Shown: in pieces, positions 7,511-16,713 of the stretch | How positions within the stretch are numbered: position 1 is the first letter of the stretch | Layout of the letters: each line of letters begins with the position of its first letter | From: Tepidicaulis sp002389665 | Lineage (GTDB): Bacteria; Pseudomonadota; Alphaproteobacteria; Parvibaculales; Parvibaculaceae | DNA: 64,000 nt | Reading direction: 5' to 3' | NCBI RefSeq assembly: GCF_965222285.1 | Contig: NZ_OZ244942.1 | Span: 1,736,001 to 1,800,000 of the forward strand | Made by a program: the position numbers and the translations under genes | The notes under the pieces: model-generated | Databases searched by the model: none | Told to the model about the DNA's origin: nothing | What the model saw: only the letters and a program-made list of their open reading frames with translations

Positions 7511-8781
7511 ACCTGACCTGCCCGTCCTTTCTCCTGCGCGCCTGAACCTGCATAGGTGACGACATTCGTATTGCGTTCGTACTCGGCCAGAATGCTGTCC
7601 GCATTGGCCATGAAGCGTTTCACATTGGCGGCGGCCTGGCGGATGCGCTGCTCGTTCTCCACGAGCCCGACACGCACATAGCCTTCCCCGTATTCGCCGA
7701 AACCGACGCCCGGCGCCACCGCCACATCCGCATGTTCCAGCAGCAGCGTTGCAAAAGTCAGCGCACCGTGCTCGCGGAATTTTTCCGGAATGGGTGCCCA
7801 GGCGAACATCGTGGCAGGCGGCGCGGGAATGTCCCAGCCGGCCCGGCCCATCGCCTCAACCAGCACATCGCGCCGGCCCTGATAGACGTTGCGAATGTCC
7901 TGAATGCAATCTTCCGGCCCATTGAGCGCGGCGGTTGCCGCCACCTGAATGGGCGTGAAGGCGCCATAGTCGAGATAGGATTTGATGCGGGTCAGCGCGC
8001 TGATCAGCTTTTCATTACCCACGGCAAAGCCCATGCGCCAGCCCGGCATCGCGAAGGTCTTGGAAAGCGAGGTGAACTCGACGGCGATGTCCTTGGCCCC
8101 CGGCACCTGCAGAAGCGAGGGCGGCGGCGCCGTGCCTTTGAAGTAGATTTCCGAGTAAGCCAGGTCCGAAATCAGAATGAGATCGTTCTTCTTCGCCAGA
8201 TCCACCACTTCCCGGTAGAAATCGAGATCGGCCACATGGGCAGTCGGGTTCGAGGGATAGTTCAGCACCAGCGCAATGGGCTTGGGCACGGAATGCTTGA
8301 TCGCCCGGTGCACCGCGCGCAGGAACTCCTCGCCCGGTTCCACCACCGGCATGTTGCGGATCACGCCGCCGCAAATGATGAAGCCGAAGGCATGGATCGG
8401 ATAGGTCGGGTTCGGCACGATGATCACATCGCCCGGCGCGGTGATTGCCTGGGCAAGATTCGCCAGCCCCTCTTTCGAGCCCAGCGTCGCGATGATTTCC
8501 GTTTCCGGGTTCAGCGTCACCCCGAACCGGCGCTCGTAATAGGCTGCCTGAGCTCTGCGCAGGCCCGGAATGCCGCGCGAAGAAGAGTAGCGGTGCGTAC
8601 GCGGGTTCTGCACCGTCTCGACCAGCTTATCGACAATGTGCTTCGGCGTCGGCATATCGGGATTGCCCATGCCGAAATCGATCACGTCGCAGCCTTCCGC
8701 GCGCTTTTTGGACCGGAGCCGGTTCACGACATCCAGCACGTAAGGCGGCAGACGCTTTATCCTGTAAAACTCTTCATCCAT
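7507..8781 (-). CDS. alaC: Class I/II PLP aminotransferase, AlaC-like
   Basis: This 424-residue fold-type I aminotransferase resembles the AlaC glutamate-pyruvate/LL-diaminopimelate-type branch. It opens with FYRIKRLPPYVLDVV, as AlaC does, and has FGMGNPD (36-42), YSSSRGIPGLRRA, NYPSNPTA (174-181), SDLAYSEIY (205-213) and the PLP lysine K241 in SLSKTFAMPGWRMGF. The likely reaction is alanine or aspartate transamination with 2-oxoglutarate; substrate cannot be fixed from sequence. It is the first gene of the leftward operon and overlaps hom by 4 bases. A TTGATT box in the 162-base upstream gap may belong to its promoter. Confidence 0.9.
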   Translation of the reverse strand: MDEEFYRIKRLPPYVLDVVNRLRSKKRAEGCDVIDFGMGNPDMPTPKHIVDKLVETVQNPRTHRYSSSRGIPGLRRAQAAYYERRFGVTLNPETEIIATLGSKEGLANLAQAITAPGDVIIVPNPTYPIHAFGFIICGGVIRNMPVVEPGEEFLRAVHRAIKHSVPKPIALVLNYPSNPTAHVADLDFYREVVDLAKKNDLILISDLAYSEIYFKGTAPPPSLLQVPGAKDIAVEFTSLSKTFAMPGWRMGFAVGNEKLISALTRIKSYLDYGAFTPIQVAATAALNGPEDCIQDIRNVYQGRRDVLVEAMGRAGWDIPAPPATMFAWAPIPEKFREHGALTFATLLLEHADVAVAPGVGFGEYGEGYVRVGLVENEQRIRQAAANVKRFMANADSILAEYERNTNVVTYAGSGAQEKGRAGQV

Positions 8782-8943
8782 CTTCGGAAATCTCCCGGCA
8801 TGCGGGTATGTTCTGGCGGGCCCTTATACCGCCAAATCAGGTCCCGGGCCATGCCGTAATCTGGGGAAACGCAAACTCCGGCTTCAGCGCACATAAACTG
8901 CGGAAACCGGGCCAAATCAAGGCGTTTTGTAAGGTTTGCCGCC

Positions 8944-10437
8944 TTATTCGATATAAATCTCGACCCGTCTGTTGCCTGCCTCACCGGCCGGCATGCTCTC
9001 ATGATAGACGGGGCTGGCCTCGCCCTGGCTCTCGATGAGAATACGGGAAGGATCGATCCCCTGACGGGCAAGCTCGGCGGCTACCGCTTCGGCGCGGCGC
9101 GCGGCCACATCGAAATTGGCGAGTTTATGCCGGGCCAGCGGCAGATCGTTGGTGCGCGAGGAAGCATGGCCGACGACGCGCAGCGCCGTGCCATATTGGT
9201 CGAGCGCAGCTTTGACTTCGGCCAGATTGCTCCGGTCATCCTCGCTCAGGTCCGTCTTGCCATGGGCGAAATAGACCGTGAACGGCGCGGCTTCCGGCCC
9301 ACCCTGGCTGGTAAAGGCAGCCGCACCGTCGATGATCTGCGTGTCGAGCGAGGCGCCGGGTCCGGGCGGCGGCAGCGCATTGAGCGCGTCCATATTCACC
9401 GTCACAGGCTCATCCTCGCCGCCCACAACCACGGTGCCGTGGGTCTGCTGGTAGCGCGAGGAGACCACACCGCCCGCCGCTTCCAGTGCTTCAGGCGAAA
9501 GCTGGGGCGCGGAGGAGCGCTCGAACTGCGTCGTCGAGTAAGTCTGCGTGCCCGGCTGGCTGACTGCTGGCGCCTGACGGTTTGCCAGCGACGGCGAGGT
9601 CGCGTTGGAAACCTCCCCTTCGATCGGCGCCATTTCGGTGCGCGGGTTGGCCGGCGCCCGGGAAGCAGACTGTGTGCCGGCGCGCGGCGGCACGGCGGCG
9701 CGGCGCTGCGGCTGAACCTGCGTCTGCGTACGGGCCTGAGTCTGAGTTTGGACCTGAGCAGGCTGCGGCGCGGGGGCGGCAGGCTGTGCGGTCTGCTGAG
9801 GCAGCGGCGTCGCTTCCTCGCGGGCGACATCTTCAACCGGCGTGGCGCGGGCATCGGCGGCGGCTTTCGCGGCCTCTTCCGGCGTCGGTTCGGATTGGGC
9901 GGTGCCATTCAGCGAGCGGCGGCCCCCGCGCGGCGGCGGCGGGATCACCCCTGCCGTATCGTTGCCGGCATCGCTCGCATTGGAACGGTCATCGCCGGCA
10001 CTTTTCGGCAAGGAAGGCAGCGGCGTCGGCTCGGCAACACGCGGCGCGGATGCGGGCGGCTCGGTGCCACCCCGCAGCACTTCATCCGTATAGCGCGAGC
10101 GTTCCCGGTCCGCGGCCAGCCCTTCGGCAATGCGCTGGCGCTCGGCAGCCGAGGAAGTGTCCTGCGGGCGGTCCGGCACGTCCTGAATTTCCGGGAAATC
10201 CGAATCAGTGCTGGTCTGCTGGGCGGAGGCGGCGGCAGCTTCTTCATCCCCGTAAATAAGGCCGGGACGGGCCCAATCGGGGGCTGTCGAACAGGCGGCA
10301 AGCAGGCTGGCCATGGCGGCGGCGCTGAATGCAGCGCGCGCTGAGCGGCCTACGCGCTGCGTCATGCCGGGGCGCAGGCCCCGTTTTTCCGCGCCTTCCT
10401 TGTTCGAAAGCGTCAACCCGGTGTTCAGAAGGGCCAT
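8944..10437 (-). CDS. OmpA-domain lipoprotein with long disordered linker
   Basis: This is a 497-residue predicted lipoprotein. A basic N-region is followed by a short hydrophobic stretch and lipobox LAAC ending at C49. Residues about 60-385 are low-complexity, rich in Ala, Pro, Gln, Thr and Arg, with an RTQTQ/QTQTQ run. The final 112 residues (386-497) are an OmpA/Pal peptidoglycan-binding domain (FTVYFAHGKTDLS, VVGHASSRTNDLPLARHK, NRRVEIYIE). The protein would be lipid-anchored and reach the cell wall through the linker. The start at 10437 has AAAGGAG 6 bases upstream; M25 (10365) is an alternative with a shorter signal. It diverges from phaC across 203 bases. Its specific role is unknown. 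Confidence 0.85.
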   Translation of the reverse strand: MALLNTGLTLSNKEGAEKRGLRPGMTQRVGRSARAAFSAAAMASLLAACSTAPDWARPGLIYGDEEAAAASAQQTSTDSDFPEIQDVPDRPQDTSSAAERQRIAEGLAADRERSRYTDEVLRGGTEPPASAPRVAEPTPLPSLPKSAGDDRSNASDAGNDTAGVIPPPPRGGRRSLNGTAQSEPTPEEAAKAAADARATPVEDVAREEATPLPQQTAQPAAPAPQPAQVQTQTQARTQTQVQPQRRAAVPPRAGTQSASRAPANPRTEMAPIEGEVSNATSPSLANRQAPAVSQPGTQTYSTTQFERSSAPQLSPEALEAAGGVVSSRYQQTHGTVVVGGEDEPVTVNMDALNALPPPGPGASLDTQIIDGAAAFTSQGGPEAAPFTVYFAHGKTDLSEDDRSNLAEVKAALDQYGTALRVVGHASSRTNDLPLARHKLANFDVAARRAEAVAAELARQGIDPSRILIESQGEASPVYHESMPAGEAGNRRVEIYIE

Positions 10438-10640
10438 TAATCGCTCCTTTACAGGCGGATGCTGCCCGTGCCATTTCCTGAGACAAAGATGCCGGTCCAG
10501 TCCCTTCGAGTAAAGAGTCCCCCCAAACCGGCCAACTCAAGGGTATAGTATACAGCGTTTCCGAATTGCTAGGCCTGAGTTTGTTTATCTGGCTGAAATT
10601 CTTTGGAAACCGGCAGCCAGCGAAGTAACCCGGGTAGAGA

Positions 10641-12512
10641 ATGCAAAGCCGTAACGGCAAAGACCGCCGCCCTCACGACGCCGAAAAGGGCAAAGACGCC
10701 GGAAAAGGCCCCGGAGAGCCGCAAGAGGACCCGTTTGGTGCCTCTCTTGGGGGCAGCCCGCAGAATCTGGGCGCAAACCTTCTGAAAGCCGCCATCGATT
10801 TCATGGAGCTGATGGCCGAGCGCGGGCGCACGGAGGACGGCAAGCCGCCGCAATCCGTGATGGAGATATTGGGGCCCGCCAGCGCCGCCCTTGCCGAAGC
10901 CTTCAAAAGCTACACGGTGGAGACCGCCCGCTGGGCCGTCGCCGAAGAGCGCCTGCGCCATGACTTCTCCGACGTCAGCGAATATGCCCTCAAGCGTATG
11001 GTGGGCCTTGCCGATGCCCCATTGATCGACACTTCGAAGGACAAGCGCTTCCGCCATCCCGCCTGGCGGGAAACCCCGCTTTTCGACATTCTGGCGCAGG
11101 GCTACCTGCTCTTTTCGCAATGGTTCATTAGCGTGGTGGACGCGGCGGAAGGCCTGAACCCGCACCGCCACGACATCGCCCGCTTCTATGCGCGCCAGAT
11201 CGTGGACGCGCTTTCACCGTCCAATTTCCTTTTCACGAACCCTGAAGTCTTGCGCGCAACTGTCGAGAGTAACGGCAAAAATCTGGTCGACGGGCTGCAG
11301 AACCTGCGCGCCGATTTTGCCAATGGCAATTGGCGCCTGACCCAGACGGATATGAATGCCTTCGAGATCGGACGGAACATTGCCACGACCCCCGGCAAGG
11401 TCGTCTATCAGAATGATCTGATGCAGCTCATCCAGTACGATCCGGTGACCGAGGAGGTGCATCAGCGCCCGCTCGTCATCGTGCCGCCCTGGATCAACAA
11501 GTATTACATCCTCGATCTGACGGAAGAAAAATCCTTTATTAAGTGGGCGGTATCAAAGGGTTACACGGTTTTTGTCATTAGCTGGGTGAACCCGGACAAG
11601 AGCCTCTCCCATAAGACCTTCGAGGATTATATGCGCGAGGGCATCCTCGAAGCCCTCGACGCCGTGGAAAAGGCGACGGGCGAGCGCGACGTCAACATGA
11701 TCGGCTATTGCATCGGCGGCACGCTGCTCTCCGCCACGCTAGCCTATATGGCCGCGAAGAAAGACAAGCGCGTCAAATCCGCAACCTTTTTCGCCACGCA
11801 GACGGATTTCACCGAAGCAGGCGATCTGAAAGTCTTTATCGACGAAACCCAGATAGACACCGTCAACAACCTGATGGGCGAGCGCGGCGGCATCCTGCCC
11901 GCCTCCGTTATGGCGCATACGTTCAACCTACTGCGCCCCAACGACCTCATCTGGAACTACGTGGTCGGCAATTATCTGATGGGCCGCACCCCGCAGCCTT
12001 TCGATCTTCTGTTCTGGAATGCGGACGCGACCCGCATGCCCCAGAAGATGCATCTGTTTTATCTGAGCGAGTGTTATCTGAAAAACGGCCTGGCCGAGGG
12101 AAGCATGGAGCTCGGCGGGGAAAAGCTCGACCTTTCCAAGGTCACCTGCCCCGTCTATCTGCAATCGAGCCGGGGAGATCACATCGCCCCCTACAAGTCG
12201 GTCTATAAGTCCGTGCATCTTTTCGGCGGCAAGGTGACCTTCACCCTGGCCGGCTCCGGCCATATTGCCGGCGTTATCAACCCGCCCGCCGCCAAGAAAT
12301 ATCAATATTGGGCGAATGCCGCGCTGCCGGAAACGGCGGAAGAATGGCTCGCGGGGGCGGCCGAGCATAAAGGCTCCTGGTGGCCGGATTGGGAACGCTG
12401 GCTGCGCAAGAAATCCGGCAAGAAGGTCCCCGCCCGCGTTCCGGGCAGCGGGAAGCTTAAGGTGATCGAAGAGGCGCCGGGCTCATATGTCCGGATCCAT
12501 GCCAAGGATTGA
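10641..12512 (+). CDS. phaC: Class I poly(3-hydroxyalkanoate) synthase
   Basis: PhaC polymerises (R)-3-hydroxyacyl-CoA into storage polyester at the granule surface. The 623-residue protein has the lipase-box-like GYCIGG with nucleophile C357, the acid D513 in SSRGDHIAPY and the histidine H541 in GSGHIAGV, completing the Cys-Asp-His triad. The N-terminal 40 residues are polar, and the PhaC N-domain follows (HPAWRETPLFD, ARQIVDALSPSNFLFTNPE). Size and absence of a partner phaE/phaR suggest class I. phaA/phaB and phasin genes are not in the window. It is transcribed away from the OmpA-domain lipoprotein gene. Confidence 0.97.
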   Translation: MQSRNGKDRRPHDAEKGKDAGKGPGEPQEDPFGASLGGSPQNLGANLLKAAIDFMELMAERGRTEDGKPPQSVMEILGPASAALAEAFKSYTVETARWAVAEERLRHDFSDVSEYALKRMVGLADAPLIDTSKDKRFRHPAWRETPLFDILAQGYLLFSQWFISVVDAAEGLNPHRHDIARFYARQIVDALSPSNFLFTNPEVLRATVESNGKNLVDGLQNLRADFANGNWRLTQTDMNAFEIGRNIATTPGKVVYQNDLMQLIQYDPVTEEVHQRPLVIVPPWINKYYILDLTEEKSFIKWAVSKGYTVFVISWVNPDKSLSHKTFEDYMREGILEALDAVEKATGERDVNMIGYCIGGTLLSATLAYMAAKKDKRVKSATFFATQTDFTEAGDLKVFIDETQIDTVNNLMGERGGILPASVMAHTFNLLRPNDLIWNYVVGNYLMGRTPQPFDLLFWNADATRMPQKMHLFYLSECYLKNGLAEGSMELGGEKLDLSKVTCPVYLQSSRGDHIAPYKSVYKSVHLFGGKVTFTLAGSGHIAGVINPPAAKKYQYWANAALPETAEEWLAGAAEHKGSWWPDWERWLRKKSGKKVPARVPGSGKLKVIEEAPGSYVRIHAKD

Positions 12513-12638
12513 CCGGGACGTGGAACCCGACCCCTCGCGTTCTGCAAGGCGATAAGCGGATTATCCCTCTAGGGCTGCTTGGCCCCTCCCCCTAATCTCC
12601 GCGAACACCACACACCCGGCTGGAAAGAGGAGGCAGTT

Positions 12639-13478
12639 CTGGACACCGGCATTCTCTTGGTCGTCCTGGCGACCGCGCTGATGCATGCAAGCTGGAACGC
12701 CATGGTGCGCGCCTCGGGCGACAAGCTCGTCTCGCTCGCCAATATGACGGCGCTGACGGCGCTGATCGGCCTGCCGCTTGTCTTCTTCGTGCCGTGGCCC
12801 TCCAGGGAAGTCTGGGGACTGCTCGCCCTCACCACCCTTCTTCACACCGGCTACAAGGTCTTTCTCGTGCGCGCTTATGCCCATGGCGGGCTCGGCCATG
12901 TTTATCCCTTGGCCCGCGGCGGCGCACCGCTTCTGGTGGCAGGTGCGGGCTTCGTGCTTCTGGGCGAGACCATGTCCCCCGCCTCCCTTGCCGGCATGCT
13001 GCTCGTCACGCTCGGGATCATCTCGCTTGCCTTCCGCAAGAACGGCGGCACACAGGATGAAAAGCGCGCCACGCTCTATGCGCTCATCACGGCGGGCTTC
13101 ATCGCTTCCTACACCACGGTGGACGGTATCGGCGCGCGGCTCGCCGAAACCTCCTTTGCCTATGTGGCCTGGCTCTTCGTGCTGGATGGGGCTGCCTTTA
13201 CGGCGCTGGCGCTCTGGCGGCGCGGACCCAGCGCCGCCTGGAGCCCGGCAACACTTCTGCGCCAGGGCCTGCCGGGCGCGCTTCTTCAGGTCGTCGCCTA
13301 TGCGCTGGTGCTCTGGGCCATGACGAAAGCACCGCTCGGCCTTGTCTCGGCGGTGCGGGAGACAAGCGTCGTCTTCGCCGCGCTCATCTCCTCGCTCATC
13401 TTAAAAGAAAAGCTGGGGCCCATGGCCGCCATCGCCGCCCTTGCCGTGGCAGCCGGGGTCATCCTGATCGAAGGCTAA
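12639..13478 (+). CDS. EamA/DMT superfamily transporter
   Basis: This is a drug/metabolite transporter of about 280 residues with ten hydrophobic segments in two EamA repeats: ALMHASWNAMVRASGDK and GGLGHVYPLARGGAPLLV in the first, and LGLVSAVRETSVVFAALISSLILKEKLGP in the second. Substrate is unknown. No ATG lies near the conserved N-terminus. The best start is CTG at 12639, 5 bases after AGAGGAGG, which gives LDTGILLVVLATAL as expected for the family; the in-frame TTG at 12579 is an alternative with no ribosome site. It ends 5 bases before the convergent argC stop. Confidence 0.85.
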   Translation: MDTGILLVVLATALMHASWNAMVRASGDKLVSLANMTALTALIGLPLVFFVPWPSREVWGLLALTTLLHTGYKVFLVRAYAHGGLGHVYPLARGGAPLLVAGAGFVLLGETMSPASLAGMLLVTLGIISLAFRKNGGTQDEKRATLYALITAGFIASYTTVDGIGARLAETSFAYVAWLFVLDGAAFTALALWRRGPSAAWSPATLLRQGLPGALLQVVAYALVLWAMTKAPLGLVSAVRETSVVFAALISSLILKEKLGPMAAIAALAVAAGVILIEG

Positions 13479-13483
13479 GCAGC

Positions 13484-14431
13484 TTATTCAAGTCCCAGCG
13501 CCTCATCGACGCCGGCCATGATGTTGAGGCATTGCACCGCTTGGCCCGAGGCGCCCTTGCCCAGATTGTCGAGCTGGGCGACAAGCCGCGCCTGCCCCGT
13601 CTTCTCATTGGCGAAGACAAAGAGCTTCATCCGGTTCGTGCCGTTGAGGTCTTCCGGATCGAGATTGGCAAGGCCGGCGCTTTCTTCCAGCGAGGCAACT
13701 TCGACGAAATGCGCGCCCTCATAAGCCGCCGACAGCGTCTCATGAATGGCGCCAACTTCCGGCTTGCCCGGCAGCGCCCAAAGCTGCAGCGGCATTTCCA
13801 CCAGCATGCCCTTGTAATAGCGCCCGACGGCGGGCGAAAAGAGCGGCGGATGTGCAAGGCCCGTATAGGTCTGCATCTCCGGCACATGCTTATGAGCGAT
13901 CGTCAGCCCGTAAAGCCGGAAAGGCTGGCGGGAATAGTTCTCGCCCGCCTCATCCTCGAATTCGGAAATCGTGCCCTTGCCGCCGCCCGAATAACCGGAA
14001 ACGGCATTGATCGTCACCGGCCAGTCCTTTGGCAGGAGCCCGGCCTCGATGAGCGGCCGGGTCAGCGCGATCATGCCCGTCGGGTAACAGCCCGGGTTGG
14101 AAACCCGCTTGGCACCGGAAATGAGCTGACGCTGTTCGGGCGCCATTTCAGGAAAACCGTATACCCAATCGGGATCGACCCGGTAGGCGGTGCTCGCATC
14201 GATCACGCCCACATCCGGGTTCTCGATCAGCGAAACCGCTTCGCGCGAGGCATCGTCCGGCAGACAGAGAATGGCGAAATCCGCTTCGTTCAGCTTCTGC
14301 GCCCGGGCCTCCCGGTCTTTGCGCCGGTCCGGATCGATCTGCAACAGGTCGATATCCGCGCGCGCGGCCAGACGCTCACGGATCTGGAGCCCCGTCGTTC
14401 CCGCCTCGCCATCGATATAGACCTTAATCAT
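13484..14431 (-). CDS. argC: N-acetyl-gamma-glutamyl-phosphate reductase
   Basis: ArgC reduces N-acetylglutamyl-5-phosphate to the semialdehyde in arginine biosynthesis. The 315-residue protein is the short, type 2 form. It has a nucleotide-binding start (IDGEAGTTGLQIRERL), catalytic C115 in SNPGCYPTG, and SGYSGGGKG and IAHKHVPEMQTYTGL further on. In many alphaproteobacteria argC directly follows rplM-rpsI; here a chemoreceptor gene on the opposite strand lies between rpsI and argC. The 158 bases upstream are shared with that divergent gene and must contain both promoters. Confidence 0.96.
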   Translation of the reverse strand: MIKVYIDGEAGTTGLQIRERLAARADIDLLQIDPDRRKDREARAQKLNEADFAILCLPDDASREAVSLIENPDVGVIDASTAYRVDPDWVYGFPEMAPEQRQLISGAKRVSNPGCYPTGMIALTRPLIEAGLLPKDWPVTINAVSGYSGGGKGTISEFEDEAGENYSRQPFRLYGLTIAHKHVPEMQTYTGLAHPPLFSPAVGRYYKGMLVEMPLQLWALPGKPEVGAIHETLSAAYEGAHFVEVASLEESAGLANLDPEDLNGTNRMKLFVFANEKTGQARLVAQLDNLGKGASGQAVQCLNIMAGVDEALGLE

Positions 14432-14589
14432 TCCGGCCTCACTAAAATAATAAACTCAGTAAAGAAATGCGTTTCTACAGGAATATTTACCGCAAACTCA
14501 AGAACTCGGAAAGCTAGGCACCGCTAGCAATTAATTAAAATTCGAGAACCAAGTCTTAAGAGTGCCTGTGAATACTGCGGACAAATGTA

Positions 14590-16644
14590 ATGCCTTATCG
14601 GGCATTAACACCCTCAACACAGGTGTTCTCCCCCATGTCGACAAGATCCGCATCCTTGCTCTCCGTTGCTTTCGCAGTAATGGAGCGCACGTTCAAGAAC
14701 TTTTCCATTTCCTTGCGCATTGCCAGCCTTGTGGGGCTGGCGCTCGCTGGCCTGACGGTCATCTCCATCACCTATTTCGCCGGCAACGCCGCGCTGAATG
14801 CCGCCGAAGCCCAGCGCAGTGAAGCCGAAACGCTTCTCGTCCTTGTCGGTGACATTGAAAGCGGCGCGCTGCGCATGCGCCGCCGCGAGAAAGATTTTCT
14901 GCTGCGGATGGATGAAACCTATCTGGCAAAATACGAAAAGGATGCAGAGCGCGTAGCAAACGCACTCACGCAGGTGCAGGCCCTTGAAATCGCCGGCGAC
15001 CTTGAAGCACCGCTCGCCAAATTGCGCGAGACCCTGCCCGCGCACCGGCAGAAGATGGCCGAGGTCGGCGCGCTTTATAAAGAAGTCGGTCTTTCCGAAG
15101 AACTGGGCCTCAGCGGCCAGCTGCGCAAGGCGGTGCACGAGGTCGAGGAAAAACTCGATGCCGCCAATCTCGACGCGCTCACCGTCAAGATGCTGATGAT
15201 GCGCCGCCATGAGAAAGACTTCATGCTGCGCGGCGATGACAAATATATCGGCCGGGTCGATGAACGGCGCAAAGAATTCGACAGCCTTATTCAAAGCTCG
15301 TCCCTCTTTCCTGCCGAGCGCAAACGCATCGGCGCGCTGATGGATACTTATCAGCAGAGTTTCAAAGCCTATGCCGCTGCTGTGAAAAAAGCCGAAGCCG
15401 GTGTCGCCGAACTTTCCGACATCTATGCCGTCATGGAACCGGAATTCGATGCGCTATTCGCCATGGGCCGCGCGCTTTCAGAAAAAGCGATCGAGGACGG
15501 GCACAGCGTGCAGAGCACGGTCTCCACATTGATGATCGCCGTCTTGGGCCTGACGGTACTTGGCGTGGCGCTGTCGAGCCTCTTTGTGGCGGTCGGCATT
15601 TCGCGGCCCATCAACAAGATCACCGGCGCCATGAGCAAACTGGCCGAGGGTGACAAGTCCATCGCCATTCCCGCTCTAGATAGAGGCGATGAAATCGGCG
15701 CCATGGCAAAAGCCATGGAAGTATTTAAACAGAACGCCATCGAGGCCGAGCGCCTGGCGCTCGAACAGGCCGAAGAACAGAAGAAACGGGCCGAGCGCGC
15801 CGAGGTCATTCAAAAGATCAGCGCAAGCTTTGAAGACTCCGTGAAGCAGGTACTGGAAAACCTTGCAGGGTCCGTCACTATCATGCGCTCAAGCTCGGGC
15901 GAGCTGACCGCGCTTGCCGGTGAAACGAGCCGCAAATCGGGCGATGTCACCCATGCCGCTGACGCCGCCGCTGCCAATGTACAGATGGTGGCAAGCGCCA
16001 CGGAAGAACTGTCGAGCTCGATCTCTGAAATCTCCCGTCAGGTGACCTCCACCCGTGATATCTCGGCGCAGGCGATCACCCGGGCCGAAAGCGCGGCGGA
16101 GACGGTGACGCGTCTTTCGGAAGCTGCCCAGCAGATCAACGATGTCGTGACCATGATCAACGACATTGCCAATCAGACGAACCTCCTCGCGCTCAACGCC
16201 ACGATCGAAGCGGCGCGCGCGGGCGAAGCCGGCAAAGGCTTTGCGGTCGTCGCCTCGGAAGTCAAAACGCTGGCGGGCCAGACCGCCAAGGCGACGGAAG
16301 GCATTACCGGCCAGATCGCCGCGATGCAGGAAGCCACTTCCGCCACGGTCGAGGCGATCAAGCATATCACCGATATCATCACCGAAATCGGTCAGGGTAC
16401 GACGGGCGTTGCCTCCGCCATCGAGGAACAGACCGCCGCCACCCAGGAAATTTCCCGCAACGTGCAGGAAGTCGCCAATGGCGTACAGGGCGTGACGGAC
16501 AATATGGCGGATGTGAACACGGCAACGCAGGAAACCGGCACCGCCGCGCAGAACGTCTCGAGCGCTGCCGAGGATGTGTCCGGCCAGTCCACCATTCTGG
16601 ATACGGAAGTCAAAGACTTCCTCTCCAAACTGGCAGCCGCTTAG
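14590..16644 (+). CDS. Methyl-accepting chemotaxis protein with HBM sensor domain
   Basis: This is a membrane chemoreceptor of up to 684 residues. A transmembrane helix at about 42-64 leads into a periplasmic helical bimodular (HBM) sensor. Its two modules are marked by the repeated motif RRREKDFLLRMDETY (97-111) and RRHEKDFMLRGDDKY (205-219). A second transmembrane helix is at about 312-335, followed by HAMP (336-388) and the signalling hairpin, whose tip reads DIANQTNLLALNATIEAARA (525-544). HBM receptors such as McpS bind organic acids; the ligand here is unknown. There is no C-terminal CheR-tether motif. Starts at 14635 and 14680 (MERTFKNFSISLRIA) are possible and the last fits the family well, but none has a good ribosome site. 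Confidence 0.9.
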   Translation: MPYRALTPSTQVFSPMSTRSASLLSVAFAVMERTFKNFSISLRIASLVGLALAGLTVISITYFAGNAALNAAEAQRSEAETLLVLVGDIESGALRMRRREKDFLLRMDETYLAKYEKDAERVANALTQVQALEIAGDLEAPLAKLRETLPAHRQKMAEVGALYKEVGLSEELGLSGQLRKAVHEVEEKLDAANLDALTVKMLMMRRHEKDFMLRGDDKYIGRVDERRKEFDSLIQSSSLFPAERKRIGALMDTYQQSFKAYAAAVKKAEAGVAELSDIYAVMEPEFDALFAMGRALSEKAIEDGHSVQSTVSTLMIAVLGLTVLGVALSSLFVAVGISRPINKITGAMSKLAEGDKSIAIPALDRGDEIGAMAKAMEVFKQNAIEAERLALEQAEEQKKRAERAEVIQKISASFEDSVKQVLENLAGSVTIMRSSSGELTALAGETSRKSGDVTHAADAAAANVQMVASATEELSSSISEISRQVTSTRDISAQAITRAESAAETVTRLSEAAQQINDVVTMINDIANQTNLLALNATIEAARAGEAGKGFAVVASEVKTLAGQTAKATEGITGQIAAMQEATSATVEAIKHITDIITEIGQGTTGVASAIEEQTAATQEISRNVQEVANGVQGVTDNMADVNTATQETGTAAQNVSSAAEDVSGQSTILDTEVKDFLSKLAAA

Positions 16645-16663
16645 AGCAGGCAGCAGAGCAACA

Positions 16664-16693
16664 AAAAGGGCGGCCTCTCGGGGCCGCCCTTTT
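16664..16693. terminator. Bidirectional terminator between the chemoreceptor and rpsI
   Basis: A perfect 12-bp inverted repeat AAAAGGGCGGCC / GGCCGCCCTTTT encloses a 6-base loop. It carries an A-run on the left arm and a T-run on the right, so it can stop transcription from either direction. It lies between the convergent chemoreceptor gene and rpsI. Confidence 0.92.
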
Positions 16694-16713
16694 CGTATCC
16701 GGTAATGGCGCAC

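Noticed and set aside
8944..10437. Antisense frames (447 and 225 codons) over the OmpA-domain gene
   Set aside because: Low-complexity GC-rich linker DNA leaves all frames open; the minus-strand product has a lipobox and an OmpA domain.
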